DNA from: Methanomassiliicoccaceae archaeon UBA421 | Lineage (GTDB): Archaea; Thermoplasmatota; Thermoplasmata; Methanomassiliicoccales; Methanomethylophilaceae | Length of the DNA stretch: 64,000 bases | Assembly: GCA_002498365.1 (NCBI GenBank) | Contig: DAHB01000005.1 | Location: 154,834-218,833 of the forward strand | Direction of reading: 5' to 3' | In this document: in pieces, positions 1-8,190 of the stretch | How the letters are laid out: each line of letters opens with the position of its first letter | How positions within the stretch are numbered: the stretch's first letter is position 1 | Notes under the pieces: generated by a model | The model's input: the letters and a program-made list of their open reading frames with translations, nothing else | Databases searched by the model: none | Told to the model about the DNA's origin: nothing | Translations under genes and position numbers: made by a program

Positions 1-922
1 GCGCCACGAAAGCGACCTGGATCCCGTGCCCTCCGTAATTCCTCCTGTATCTGAGCCCCTTGTTGAAGGCCGCCCTCCTCACCAGGGCTTCGGGCGAGTT
101 GTCGGTGTAGATGTCGCGCGGGTCGGTGATCTCCGCCAGGAATTTTGTTCCCGCGTCCCGCATTACGTCCCCATGCCCGACGGGGGATGTTTTTTGACAG
201 GGCTCTTCCGAAGGGCCTTCGGGCATGTGGGCCGAGGCCTCCGTGACACCTTCCTGAACTTCGAATGCGGTCGATGACGGTGTGACCTCTCCGAAGACCG
301 GACCGGACGACGCAACGCGTTCCTCCTGCATTCCGTCTCCCTTACCGCCGCCTTCGTCCGTGCCCTCGGCATCGCGGACATCCCGTCCGTGGCCATATGC
401 CATGAAGATCGAGGCCGACAACACCCAGACCGCCGATGCCGTTATGAATCCCAGCCCATGGAGGATTCCGTAATGATAGGCAGAGGCCATGAGCAGTGCC
501 AGGACTGCAGAGGTCGCCGACGGGAGATGATCCCTTACCGCCGCTCTGCCGACCGCGTCCGACAGGGCCGCCAGGACCATCATGGAAGCGAAGACCGGGA
601 AGACATCCTCTCCGGCGCCGGTGCCCTCTAGCCCGATGGCCGCAAGCATGATACCCGCGAACACTGACAGCACGCAACCGGCCAGGTCGGCGGGCCCCCG
701 ACGGCGTGAAGCGAACCCCAGTCCGAATATCGCACCCAGTGCCCCTGCCGACACAAGGCCTGCCCTGTATATGTCTTCAGCCAAAAGCTCGGATGTGTGA
801 CTGACCCCCGACGTCCATGTACCGATGTAGTCCGATGCCGCTAAAAAAGTGACCGCGTAAACCGTTACCGCAAGGATTCCGAAGAACCCGTAATAGCTGG
901 CGCTGCTTCGAGTGTATCCCAT
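1..922 (-). CDS. DUF998-like multi-pass membrane protein with a C-terminal extension, cut by the window edge
   Basis: An open frame runs from an ATG at 922 off the left edge (307 residues visible) with no stop. About six hydrophobic segments fill residues 10-175, with a conserved-looking SHTSELLAEDIYRAG stretch after the first segment, as in DUF998-type proteins. A hydrophilic, acidic linker follows (about 180-260). The last visible 40 residues (SPEALVRRAAFNKGLRYRR) resemble the start of Vsr-type endonuclease folds, but the next residues lack the usual PD catalytic pair. The membrane part resembles the protein at 25181-25759. Membrane location is well supported; the family and the tail are inferences. 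It is divergent from the RNase gene at 1134. Confidence 0.6.
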   Translation of the reverse strand, partial: MGYTRSSASYYGFFGILAVTVYAVTFLAASDYIGTWTSGVSHTSELLAEDIYRAGLVSAGALGAIFGLGFASRRRGPADLAGCVLSVFAGIMLAAIGLEGTGAGEDVFPVFASMMVLAALSDAVGRAAVRDHLPSATSAVLALLMASAYHYGILHGLGFITASAVWVLSASIFMAYGHGRDVRDAEGTDEGGGKGDGMQEERVASSGPVFGEVTPSSTAFEVQEGVTEASAHMPEGPSEEPCQKTSPVGHGDVMRDAGTKFLAEITDPRDIYTDNSPEALVRRAAFNKGLRYRRNYGGHGIQVAFVA

Positions 923-1044
923 GAATGACGTTACGCATTGTCCAATATTTTAACTTGTGGCACATTCGATTTTCGTGCCTATGGGACCCATCGTAGGGAA
1001 CATAAGGAAACTAAATATACAGCAATAGGATAGCCAGTTTAAGA

Positions 1045-1099
1045 CGGGCAATGCCCGATCTGTTTCAAAGTCGAAGGAGAGGCCTAAGCCCCTCCTTTT
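1045..1099 (+). promoter_or_regulatory. Tandem hairpins in the 5' leader of the beta-CASP RNase gene
   Basis: A CGGGC-AAT-GCCCG hairpin (1045-1057) is followed by a longer one (1074-1097; AAGGAG and GGC pairing with GCC and CTCCTT) that runs into four T residues. A TATA-like CTAAATATA lies near 1011-1019, so both hairpins would be in an untranslated leader of roughly 90 nt before the ATG at 1134. The second resembles an intrinsic terminator and could act as an attenuator or RNase target. Any function is inferred. Confidence 0.4.
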
Positions 1100-1133
1100 C
1101 ACAGCCTATGGCAAAATAACAAGGAGAATAGCA

Positions 1134-2369
1134 ATGAAAGTAAAATATCAATTCTTGGGCGGTGCAGATATAGTCGGCCGCATGGGACTCACAATGGAAG
1201 GCCCTAAGAAAACAATCCTGATCGAATACGGCATGAGCCCTTCGAAGCCGCCTGAATATCCTATGCAGGCACCCCATGTCGACCATGTGTTCCTGACCCA
1301 TGCCCACCTGGACCACTGCGGCATGGTCCCGGTCGTCTGCGGCAGGCAGAACTGCGAGCTTTTCACCACGCCCGTTACGGCAGAGGTCGGAGAGCTACTC
1401 ATGAACGACTCTCTGAAGATCGCCAAGGCCGAGAACTATCCTCAGCCGTATACTGCGAACGACGTCGACCGCACCATGAGGAACGTGGTTCCGCTGACGT
1501 TCGGAGATACCATCGAGATCGGCAGGACCGACGTGACGTTGTACTCGGCAGGACATATCCCGGGCGCATCCATGTTCCTTTTTGAAGGCGACACGACCAC
1601 GCTCTACAGCGGAGACATACACACCGCGGACCAGAGATTGGTGTCGGGGGCTAAGCCGGTGGACTGCGAGACCCTGTTCATCGAGGGCACCTACGGCGGA
1701 CGCAACCACCCCCCCAGGAGCGAGACCGAGGTCCGGTTCCTGAACAAGGTGCGCGAGGTCGTCGAAAGGGGAGGTAAATGCATCATACCCTGCTTCGCCA
1801 TCGGGAGGACCCAGGAGATCATGCTTCTGCTCAAGGACCTCAAATACGAGATGTGGGTCGACGGCATGGGCCGCTCTGTCACCCGCATGTTCCTGGACTA
1901 TCCGGAGTACCTGCGGGACCCCAAGAAGCTAAAGGCTGCGAAGAGGAACTTCAACACCGTCAAGAACTCCAATATGAGACGCAACGCATCTAGAGGGCAG
2001 GTCATTGTAACCACCGGCGGGATGCTGGACGGCGGACCCGTCCTCGGATACGTGAACAGCGTAAAGAACGATCCGAAAAGCGCGATCCTCATCGTCGGAT
2101 ACCAGGCCGAGGATACGAACGGAAGGATGCTCCTCGAGCAGGGCAGCATGGTCATCGACGGCGAATCGTACAAGATCGAATGCGAAGTACAGAGGTACGA
2201 CTTCTCCGCCCATGCGGACCACAGCGAAATCGTGGATTTCATCCAGAAGTGCGACCCCAAGAACGTCATCTTCATGCACTCCGAGGTCAGGGAGCTGTTC
2301 CTGCCCGACCTGCAGGACTATAATGTGATACTGCCCGAACTGGGACAAGAGTTCGAAATGGAAGTGTAA
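1134..2369 (+). CDS. Beta-CASP metallo-beta-lactamase ribonuclease (aCPSF2-like)
   Basis: This 411-residue protein belongs to the archaeal CPSF/beta-CASP nuclease family, which trims or cleaves RNA in the cytoplasm with two zinc ions. The metal motif HAHLDHCG is at residues 56-63, followed by a His at 141 (AGHIPGAS), an Asp at 161 (SGDIHTAD), the beta-CASP motif EGTYGG, and near the C-terminus FSAHADHSE and the final His motif HSE. There are no N-terminal KH domains, so it matches the short aCPSF2 class rather than aCPSF1. The start is set by AAGGAG seven nt before the ATG. It ends TAA, two bases before nadC, with which it is probably cotranscribed. The leader carries two hairpins. Confidence 0.9.
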   Translation: MKVKYQFLGGADIVGRMGLTMEGPKKTILIEYGMSPSKPPEYPMQAPHVDHVFLTHAHLDHCGMVPVVCGRQNCELFTTPVTAEVGELLMNDSLKIAKAENYPQPYTANDVDRTMRNVVPLTFGDTIEIGRTDVTLYSAGHIPGASMFLFEGDTTTLYSGDIHTADQRLVSGAKPVDCETLFIEGTYGGRNHPPRSETEVRFLNKVREVVERGGKCIIPCFAIGRTQEIMLLLKDLKYEMWVDGMGRSVTRMFLDYPEYLRDPKKLKAAKRNFNTVKNSNMRRNASRGQVIVTTGGMLDGGPVLGYVNSVKNDPKSAILIVGYQAEDTNGRMLLEQGSMVIDGESYKIECEVQRYDFSAHADHSEIVDFIQKCDPKNVIFMHSEVRELFLPDLQDYNVILPELGQEFEMEV

Positions 2370-2371
2370 GA

Positions 2372-3181
2372 ATGTCGAGCCTTGAAAGTTTTTTGAAAGA
2401 GGACGTCGGGAGAGGGGATGCGACGGCAGACCTGGTGCCCGACGTGAACGGCAGAGCGTCCATTGTATGCGAGCAGGATGCGGTCGTCGCAGGGCTCGAA
2501 GAGGCGTGCGACATATTCTCGATGGCGGGAGCTGATGCTACTGCCCTCGTAAAGGACGGTTCCCGCGTGAAGGCCGGTACCAGGGTCATCTCGGTGAGCG
2601 GCCCCGTCAGAGGGCTCCTTACCGCCGAACGCACGGCGCTCAACTTCATGATGAGGATGAGCGGCATCGCGACCGCCACTTCCGAGGCGGTAGAGCTGCT
2701 CAGGGAAAAAGACCCGGACATCTTGGTCTGCGGCACGAGGAAGACGACGCCGGGGTTCCGTAAATACGAGAAGAAGGCCGTAAGGCTCGGAGGAGGTGCC
2801 GAGCACAGGTCCGGGCTCGACGACATGATCCTGATCAAAGACAACCATATCAAGGCCTGCGGATCTGTCCGCAGCGCCATGGAGAGGGCCTCCAAGGCGC
2901 CTTTCAACCTGAAGGTGGAGATCGAGGTCTCCAGCGTCGAGGAGGCCGAGACCGCGGCGGAGATGGGCGCCGACATAATCATGGCCGACAACATGAAGCC
3001 CGCCGATGTGAAGAAGCTCCGCTCTGCGGTCCGCAAGAAGAACCCCAGAGCGCGGGTGGAGGCCTCGGGGAACATAACCTTGGCAAACGTTGCGAAATAT
3101 GCAGGATGCGCGGACATGGTATCCATGGGGTCCCTGACCCACTCTTCCGGATCCGTTCAGTTCTCGATGGACCTGGATTGA
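2372..3181 (+). CDS. nadC: Nicotinate-nucleotide pyrophosphorylase (quinolinate phosphoribosyltransferase)
   Basis: A 269-residue protein that converts quinolinate and PRPP to nicotinate mononucleotide, CO2 and pyrophosphate in NAD synthesis. The family signatures are clear: EDVGRGDATAD near the N-terminus, TAERTALNFMMRMSGIAT (about 90-107), CGTRKTTPGFRKYEKKAV (about 124-141), GGGAEHRSGLDDMILIKDNH (about 145-164) and EVEVSS-type strands with EASGNI late. Length is typical of the family. It starts two bases after the RNase stop, and its 3' end overlaps the convergent hdrB gene by 25 bases. NadA and NadB are not in the window. Confidence 0.93.
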   Translation: MSSLESFLKEDVGRGDATADLVPDVNGRASIVCEQDAVVAGLEEACDIFSMAGADATALVKDGSRVKAGTRVISVSGPVRGLLTAERTALNFMMRMSGIATATSEAVELLREKDPDILVCGTRKTTPGFRKYEKKAVRLGGGAEHRSGLDDMILIKDNHIKACGSVRSAMERASKAPFNLKVEIEVSSVEEAETAAEMGADIIMADNMKPADVKKLRSAVRKKNPRARVEASGNITLANVAKYAGCADMVSMGSLTHSSGSVQFSMDLD

Positions 3182-3951
3182 AGCTCCGTGCGGTGGTATC
3201 TGGAAACGTCGGCCTCCCATCCCATGGAGCGGGCCACGACCTCGGATATATGCATCACGGGGTATCTAGCGGATATATCCAGCCTGCGGAAGCAGAACAC
3301 GCACGACACCACGGCGAAATCCGCACCCGCATCCCTGAACTCGCCGACGGTATCCTGGAGTATCCCGGCCGCGATGCCGTCTTCCACCCCCTGCAGCCCT
3401 CCGCCGCAGCACATCGGCTTCTTTATCACGACGTTTTTGCATCCTGCGGCATCGAGGACCTCCGACATCATCCCGGCCGCGTCCCCTCCTCTGCCTTTGT
3501 ACGCATACTCGCCGTGACAGCCGGGGAAAACCGCACCCGTTCCGTCCGCGGGGGACTTGGAAAGCCTCCTGATGCCGTCGATGTTCTCGTGCAGGAGCTC
3601 CAGCAGGCCGCGGACGTCTGCGATCCCGAACTCCATCCCGACCTTCGAAAGCCTTTTTGATGCATCAGCGGCGCCCTCTTCGGTCCTCAGCGCCCTCTCC
3701 GACGAGGACAGGGACAGGTTGCACCCTTCGCAAAGCGTGACGATCGACTCTCCTCCGTTCATGGAGTGCACCATGCTCCCGACGGACCTCCACATCTCCG
3801 GGTCCACGGACCTGAGGCCGGTAGGCTCGAAACAGCACATGTTGCACCCGGAGGGCGAAAGGTCTATGTCCAGACGTTCCGCGATGTATCTTACCGCCGC
3901 TTCTACGAACGGTAGCCTTGAACTTACGGTGCATCCGGGGAAGAGCTTCAT
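3157..3951 (-). CDS. hdrB: Heterodisulfide reductase subunit B-like protein (two CCG domains)
   Basis: A 264-residue cysteine-rich protein. HdrB reduces the CoM-S-S-CoB heterodisulfide at two noncubane Fe-S clusters made by CCG motifs. Two cysteine sets are visible: LFPGC, SGCNMCCFEP and CEGC in the first half; FPGCHGEY, PMCCGGG and CVFC in the second. Both domains therefore look complete. The start at 3951 is chosen because the ATG overlaps the hdrC stop (ATGA) and begins MKLFPGC, the usual start of the family; an upstream in-frame start would overlap hdrC further. No hdrA is adjacent. The gene could also be an Hdr-like paralogue serving another disulfide. Confidence 0.85.
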   Translation of the reverse strand: MKLFPGCTVSSRLPFVEAAVRYIAERLDIDLSPSGCNMCCFEPTGLRSVDPEMWRSVGSMVHSMNGGESIVTLCEGCNLSLSSSERALRTEEGAADASKRLSKVGMEFGIADVRGLLELLHENIDGIRRLSKSPADGTGAVFPGCHGEYAYKGRGGDAAGMMSEVLDAAGCKNVVIKKPMCCGGGLQGVEDGIAAGILQDTVGEFRDAGADFAVVSCVFCFRRLDISARYPVMHISEVVARSMGWEADVSRYHRTELQSRSIEN

Positions 3952-4376
3952 TGCGTCCCCCTCCCTGACATGATTTCCAATTTGCCGGGCACCTCCGGGC
4001 CCCTGCATATTTTCGTAAGGCCCAGGGAGTTGCGCTCTTCGTCGACGGAGCCTGCTATGCTCATCGTATCCCCCGTCTGCCTGAAATTCCCGTACACCCT
4101 GCGGAACCTTTCCGGTATGTTGCCCGACTCCGCCTCCTTATTGCGAAGGGCCAATACCAGCCCGGCGACCTCGATGCCTTTGGGGCAGACCATGCTGCAC
4201 CTGTGGCACATCAGGCATGTCCATGGATCTCCGTCGTATCTTCCTTCCCGGACGCCGAGGACTGCCTCGTTGGGGACGATCCCTCCGTGCTTCGCAGACG
4301 GGCAGTTGCGCGTGCACTTCTTACACTGTATGCATCTCTCCAGTTCGAACTTTTCAGCCAGGGTCCCCTGTTCCAT
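3948..4376 (-). CDS. hdrC: Heterodisulfide reductase subunit C-like 4Fe-4S protein
   Basis: A 142-residue protein with two four-cysteine cluster motifs, CIQCKKCTRNCP (about residues 15-26) and CLMCHRCSMVCP (about 54-65). This is the HdrC arrangement that passes electrons from HdrA flavin to HdrB. The C-terminal part is helical and charged with no further cysteines. The stop overlaps the hdrB start, so the two are translationally coupled. It has the usual length for soluble HdrC. Nothing in the sequence shows whether this is the main methanogenic Hdr or a second copy. Confidence 0.87.
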   Translation of the reverse strand: MEQGTLAEKFELERCIQCKKCTRNCPSAKHGGIVPNEAVLGVREGRYDGDPWTCLMCHRCSMVCPKGIEVAGLVLALRNKEAESGNIPERFRRVYGNFRQTGDTMSIAGSVDEERNSLGLTKICRGPEVPGKLEIMSGRGTQ

Positions 4377-4441
4377 ACCGGAGTATCGATATCGGATTAG
4401 ATAACGCTTGTTTTTTACCTATGTTTGGCCATGACCCCGTC

Positions 4442-4645
4442 ATGACAATAAATTTCAGCGACTACCCCTGCGAGATCTGCGGTAAGCCTTCGACTAATTT
4501 CGTTTACGCCGCGTTCGTATGCGACGACCCCGAGTGCATCGAGAAGGCCCGTGTAGAGCGCGGAGGCCCGGGCGGGCATATGAAGAGGAAGGCCGAAGGG
4601 AAACCTATAATCCCGACGTACTCGGAAGACTGCGATAAAAATTGA
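4442..4645 (+). CDS. Small zinc-binding protein of unknown function
   Basis: A 67-residue protein with a treble-clef-like pattern: CEICG near residue 10, then CDDPEC near residue 25, a basic stretch rich in Gly and Lys (about 31-47) and a last Cys near the end. I do not recognise the family. The ATG at 4442 is chosen because a T-rich TATA-like element lies at 4411-4418, the spacing expected for a leaderless start; an ATG at 4421 in the same frame is the alternative. It is divergent from hdrC and convergent with purH. Confidence 0.6.
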   Translation: MTINFSDYPCEICGKPSTNFVYAAFVCDDPECIEKARVERGGPGGHMKRKAEGKPIIPTYSEDCDKN

Positions 4646-4684
4646 GTGGGATTAAGTTGTTTTACGACGTGTGGCACTTTCGGG

Positions 4685-6235
4685 TCAGTGCCTGAACACG
4701 CGACATCCCGTGAAGACCATGGCAATCCCGTGCTCGTTGGCGGCATCGATGACCTCCTGGTCCCTGATGCTCCCTCCGGGCTGGATTATGGCCGTTATCC
4801 CGGCCTCCGCGGCCGTGTCGACGCCGTCCCTGAACGGGAAGAACGCATCCGATGCCATGACGCATCCCTGGGTGGGCTCGTTGGCCTTCATGGAAGCTAT
4901 CTTGGCGGAGTCCACGCGGCTCATCTGTCCTGCGCCTATGCCGACGGCGCGTTCCGCCTTAACGTATACGACCGCGTTGGAAGTGACGTGTTTAGCGAGC
5001 TTCCATGCGAAAAGCAATGAGTGGACCTCCTCTTCGGTGGGTGCGCGGTCCGTCACCACCGTGAGCTTCTCCGGATCTATGGCCGAGTCCTCGTCGGTCT
5101 GCACCAGCATCCCGCCCTGCACCTTCTTCATCTTATATTCGCGGTGCCTCCGGTCGGGTCCGATGGGCAGTCCGGTCCTGAGTATACGGAGATTCTTCTT
5201 GGTCATCAGAAGCTCGAGCGCCCCCGGGGAATAGTCCGGACAGATTATCGCCTCCACGAAGTGCTTCTTGACCTCCTCCGCCGTGGCCACGTCGCAGTCC
5301 CTGTTGAGGGCGATCACGCATCCGTACGCCGACATGGGGTCCACATCATAGGCTGTGACGAAGGCCTCCGAGATCGTATCGGCCGAGGCGAGTCCGCAGG
5401 GGTTGGTGTGTTTCATGACCACCGCGGTAGGCTTCTCGAAGTCCATGGCTATGTCGAGGGACTTGTCGAGGTCCAGGATGTTATTGTACGATAGCTGCTT
5501 GCCGTGAAGCTGCTCCGCCTTCGGCACGGTGGTCCCGTCCGTGAACGGGTCCCTGTAGAATGCGGCCTTCTGGTTGGGATTCTCGCCGTATCTGAGGTCC
5601 TCCACCTTCTCCGTGGGGACGGGGAAGGACGACGGGAACCCTTCGCAGAACCTGCCGTGCATCCTGCTGGCTATCATGGCGTCGTAGTTCGCCGTGGCAA
5701 TGAACGCCTCGGCCATCAGCCTGCCCAATGTCCCCTGCGACACCCGGCCGCTTTCCTTTATCTCTCTCAGTACTTCTGGATACTGGCTCTTGTCGGTGAC
5801 CACCGCTACGGACTCGTAGTTCTTAGCCGCGGCCCTGATCATGCTCGGGCCGCCGATGTCTATGTTCTCGACGATCTCTTCGAAGGATGTCCCTTTCTTG
5901 AGGACCGTCTCCCTGAACGGATAGAGGTTGATGACCACCATATCTATCGGCCTTATGCCCATATCAGCAATGGCCTTCATGTGCTCCGGACAGTTTCTGC
6001 GCGCCAGGATCCCCGCGTGGACATTAGGGTGCAGCGTCTTGACGCGACCGTCCAGCATCTCCGGGAAACCGGTGAGCTCGGAAACTTCGACCGCCTCCAC
6101 CCCGTTGTCCTTCAGAAGCCTGTACGTCCCGCCGGTGGATATTATCTCGACGCCGGCGGCCGCCAGCTCCTTTGCAAAATCGACTATGCCTTCCTTGTCG
6201 GAAACGCTGATGATCGCCCTTTTGATCTCTACCAG
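4685..6235 (-). CDS. purH: Bifunctional AICAR formyltransferase / IMP cyclohydrolase, apparent CTG start
   Basis: A 516-residue enzyme for the last two steps of IMP synthesis. The N-terminal IMP cyclohydrolase part has SVSDKEGI, STGGTY, FPEMLDGRVKTLHP and INLYPF. The C-terminal formyltransferase part has RYGENPNQKAA, the catalytic KHTNPCG and SDAFFPFRDG. The family N-terminus (MVEIKRAIISVSDK in form) can be read only if translation begins at CTG 6233-6235: the codons upstream are ATA, ATA, GGA, GGG, CGA and then TAG, with no ATG, GTG or TTG. GAGGGGG at 6243-6249 is a suitable ribosome site seven nt upstream. The first standard start (GTG at 6100) would remove a catalytic strand region. PurP at 16696 duplicates part of its role. 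Confidence 0.92.
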   Translation of the reverse strand: MVEIKRAIISVSDKEGIVDFAKELAAAGVEIISTGGTYRLLKDNGVEAVEVSELTGFPEMLDGRVKTLHPNVHAGILARRNCPEHMKAIADMGIRPIDMVVINLYPFRETVLKKGTSFEEIVENIDIGGPSMIRAAAKNYESVAVVTDKSQYPEVLREIKESGRVSQGTLGRLMAEAFIATANYDAMIASRMHGRFCEGFPSSFPVPTEKVEDLRYGENPNQKAAFYRDPFTDGTTVPKAEQLHGKQLSYNNILDLDKSLDIAMDFEKPTAVVMKHTNPCGLASADTISEAFVTAYDVDPMSAYGCVIALNRDCDVATAEEVKKHFVEAIICPDYSPGALELLMTKKNLRILRTGLPIGPDRRHREYKMKKVQGGMLVQTDEDSAIDPEKLTVVTDRAPTEEEVHSLLFAWKLAKHVTSNAVVYVKAERAVGIGAGQMSRVDSAKIASMKANEPTQGCVMASDAFFPFRDGVDTAAEAGITAIIQPGGSIRDQEVIDAANEHGIAMVFTGCRVFRH

Positions 6236-6242
6236 TATTATT

Positions 6243-6249
6243 CCCCCTC
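6243..6249 (-). promoter_or_regulatory. Shine-Dalgarno site that decides the purH CTG start
   Basis: GAGGGGG on the minus strand ends seven nt before the CTG at 6235. The same spacer length is found before many ATG starts in this window, which supports CTG as the real initiation codon. Confidence 0.55.
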
Positions 6250-6363
6250 GCTAGAGGTGCAAACATTTACCGTGTGCATTCCCCGAAGGGGCTCGCCCTA
6301 CAAAAATATATCACCGGGCGGGCCCGGCGTCGCGGCCCGCCCGTAAAAAGTTTCAAGGCGTTT

Positions 6364-7968
6364 TCAGAGAAGCTTCCTCATGACGCGGTCGGCCCTGTCC
6401 TCAAGGGTCTCGATACCGGACACCCTGTTGGCTATCTTCGTCAGAGCAACGATGTCCTCGTTCTCGATCGAGTCCAGGGTGAACCTGCGGGTTCCCGCCA
6501 TCAGCTGCTTGAGGCCCTCTCCGAGCCTGTCGTGCATGTATGTGTAGAGGGCCACGCCTCCCCAGGGGATGTCGGTCCCCAGTTCCTTGTCGGGATACAT
6601 CTTCGCCACGGTCTTGGCGGAGATCATATAGGTCTCGGGCTTGTCCCCGTACTGCTTCGTGAAGCCTGCGGGGAGCTTGCCTTCCGAGGCCAGCTCCGCG
6701 AAGTGCTTTCCCTTCATGGCCGCCGTGATCGGCGCCCTCGCCATTGCAATAGACTTGCATATCGGCCCGTCGCCCATGTCCGAAAGTGCGAACGCCTTGT
6801 ACATCTGGGACTCGTTGACGAATCCGCCCGCGAAGGATATGTCCGGCACGTACTTGCCCTTCTTCCTCAGATACCATGCGCACTGCATGACCTGAGAATA
6901 GAGCCAGATCGTCGGAGTGCTCAGCTCGTTCATGTGCATGACCGGAGACATTCCCGTGCCTCCTCCCGCCCCGTCGAAGGTCAGGAGGTCTATCTTGGCC
7001 TCGGAAGCGACCTTCATCGTGAATGCAACGGCCTCGGGCTTGTACGCGCCCGTCTTCAGGAACACGTTCTTGGCCCCCATGGACCTGAGGTTGTCTATGT
7101 CCTCGAGGAAAGACCTGCGTTCGGGGAATCCCACGCGGCTGTGCCTCTCGAAGCTCTTGAAAACTCCCGCCTTGAACGCCTCCTGGACCGATGGGTCCTC
7201 CGGGTCTGGCATGACTATATATCCGCGGGACTTCAGCTCCAGGGCCCTCTCAAGGGTCGTCAGCCTGACCTCTCCGCCTATGGCCTTGGCGCCCTGTCCC
7301 CACTTCCTCTCGATGACCTCGACCTCCAGCTTGGATAGCCCGTATTCGTCGACCCCTCCGCGCTGGTCCTCTACGTTGGTCTGGAGGACGATACGGCCGT
7401 TCTCTCCGTCCCAGAAGTCCATGTAGGACTTGACGCGGAACGCCAGGTCCTTGGAGGACTGGACCTTGCCGTTGGAGTAAACGGCGTCGCCGTCCATTCC
7501 GCAGACGTTCTCTCCGATTACCTCGCACACGCCGGACATCGCCGCACCGGACGCCAGCTCGCGCCAGTTGGACTTGGCCACCGCGGTGGACCCCAGGCCT
7601 GCGATGTGGAACGGAAGGGCCATCTTGATGGGATTCTTTCCTCTGGACCCTACTACGGTGTTGATCTTCGCGTTCTCGAAGAACGCCACGTCGGAGCTGG
7701 GCTCTATCCCCTTTGCGCCGAGCAGCTCGGCCATTATCTGGAAGTGCGACCAGTCGAGGAAGTAGTCCTTGTTGGACGCGGCGGTGCTCTTTCCGAAGTG
7801 CTCCGGGCTCGGGTAAAGGACCTCCCTGCCTCTGAAAGCGCCCTTGGCCACCTCGCATATGACATTACAGTCCTCCGTGCAGACCGGGCACATGCCGCTG
7901 ACCGGGCATACGTCCTTTACGCGGGTCGTCGTTTCGGTCGTCGACTTCGAGTTTTCGATTGTATACAT
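6364..7968 (-). CDS. Archaeal-type glutamate synthase (FMN-binding GltB domain protein)
   Basis: A 534-residue protein related to the central FMN/Fe-S domain of glutamate synthase, making glutamate from ammonia-derived groups and 2-oxoglutarate or acting as a related flavoenzyme. An N-terminal cysteine cluster (CPVSGMCPVCTEDCNVIC, about residues 20-37) probably holds Fe-S centres. The barrel shows GGEVRLT, FLKTGAYKPE, LTFDGAGGGTGMSP and PDISFAGGF. No amidotransferase domain and no GltD partner are nearby, as is usual for the archaeal form. ATG 7968 is chosen because GGAG lies seven nt upstream; an upstream in-frame start lacks this. The region above carries inverted repeats that may be operators. 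Confidence 0.85.
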   Translation of the reverse strand: MYTIENSKSTTETTTRVKDVCPVSGMCPVCTEDCNVICEVAKGAFRGREVLYPSPEHFGKSTAASNKDYFLDWSHFQIMAELLGAKGIEPSSDVAFFENAKINTVVGSRGKNPIKMALPFHIAGLGSTAVAKSNWRELASGAAMSGVCEVIGENVCGMDGDAVYSNGKVQSSKDLAFRVKSYMDFWDGENGRIVLQTNVEDQRGGVDEYGLSKLEVEVIERKWGQGAKAIGGEVRLTTLERALELKSRGYIVMPDPEDPSVQEAFKAGVFKSFERHSRVGFPERRSFLEDIDNLRSMGAKNVFLKTGAYKPEAVAFTMKVASEAKIDLLTFDGAGGGTGMSPVMHMNELSTPTIWLYSQVMQCAWYLRKKGKYVPDISFAGGFVNESQMYKAFALSDMGDGPICKSIAMARAPITAAMKGKHFAELASEGKLPAGFTKQYGDKPETYMISAKTVAKMYPDKELGTDIPWGGVALYTYMHDRLGEGLKQLMAGTRRFTLDSIENEDIVALTKIANRVSGIETLEDRADRVMRKLL

Positions 7969-8064
7969 TTTTGATCTCCTTGGCAGCGTGGGGCTGCCTA
8001 TACTCAAGTATGTACTTATCAGATATAAATCTAACCGTTATGTGTCGATTATTTTTGATAATAT

Positions 8065-8100
8065 TAGACAAATGTCTAGTTGTGAATATAATAGCTAGAC
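8065..8100. promoter_or_regulatory. Overlapping inverted repeats between divergent genes, possible operator
   Basis: TAGACA-AA-TGTCTA (8065-8078) is an inverted repeat with six-base arms. The right arm, read as GTCTAG (8074-8079), is matched by CTAGAC at 8095-8100, giving a second inverted repeat. The site sits in an AT-rich divergent promoter region between the glutamate synthase and the methylase genes. The regulator is unknown. Confidence 0.4.
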
Positions 8101-8190
8101 GATGAACCGCCGTATCTCGTAACGCGGCCGCGAATATCGTAGGTGCGCTTCGGGCGAAGGATATTAACGCAGAACGTATCACAAAGAGCA

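Noticed and set aside
6251..6265. Possible pyrrolysine read-through of the TAG upstream of purH from a TTG
   Set aside because: The added residues match nothing in PurH and the ribosome site lies after the TAG.
6274..7338. A 354-residue open frame opposite the glutamate synthase
   Set aside because: Shadow of the real gene in high-GC codons.
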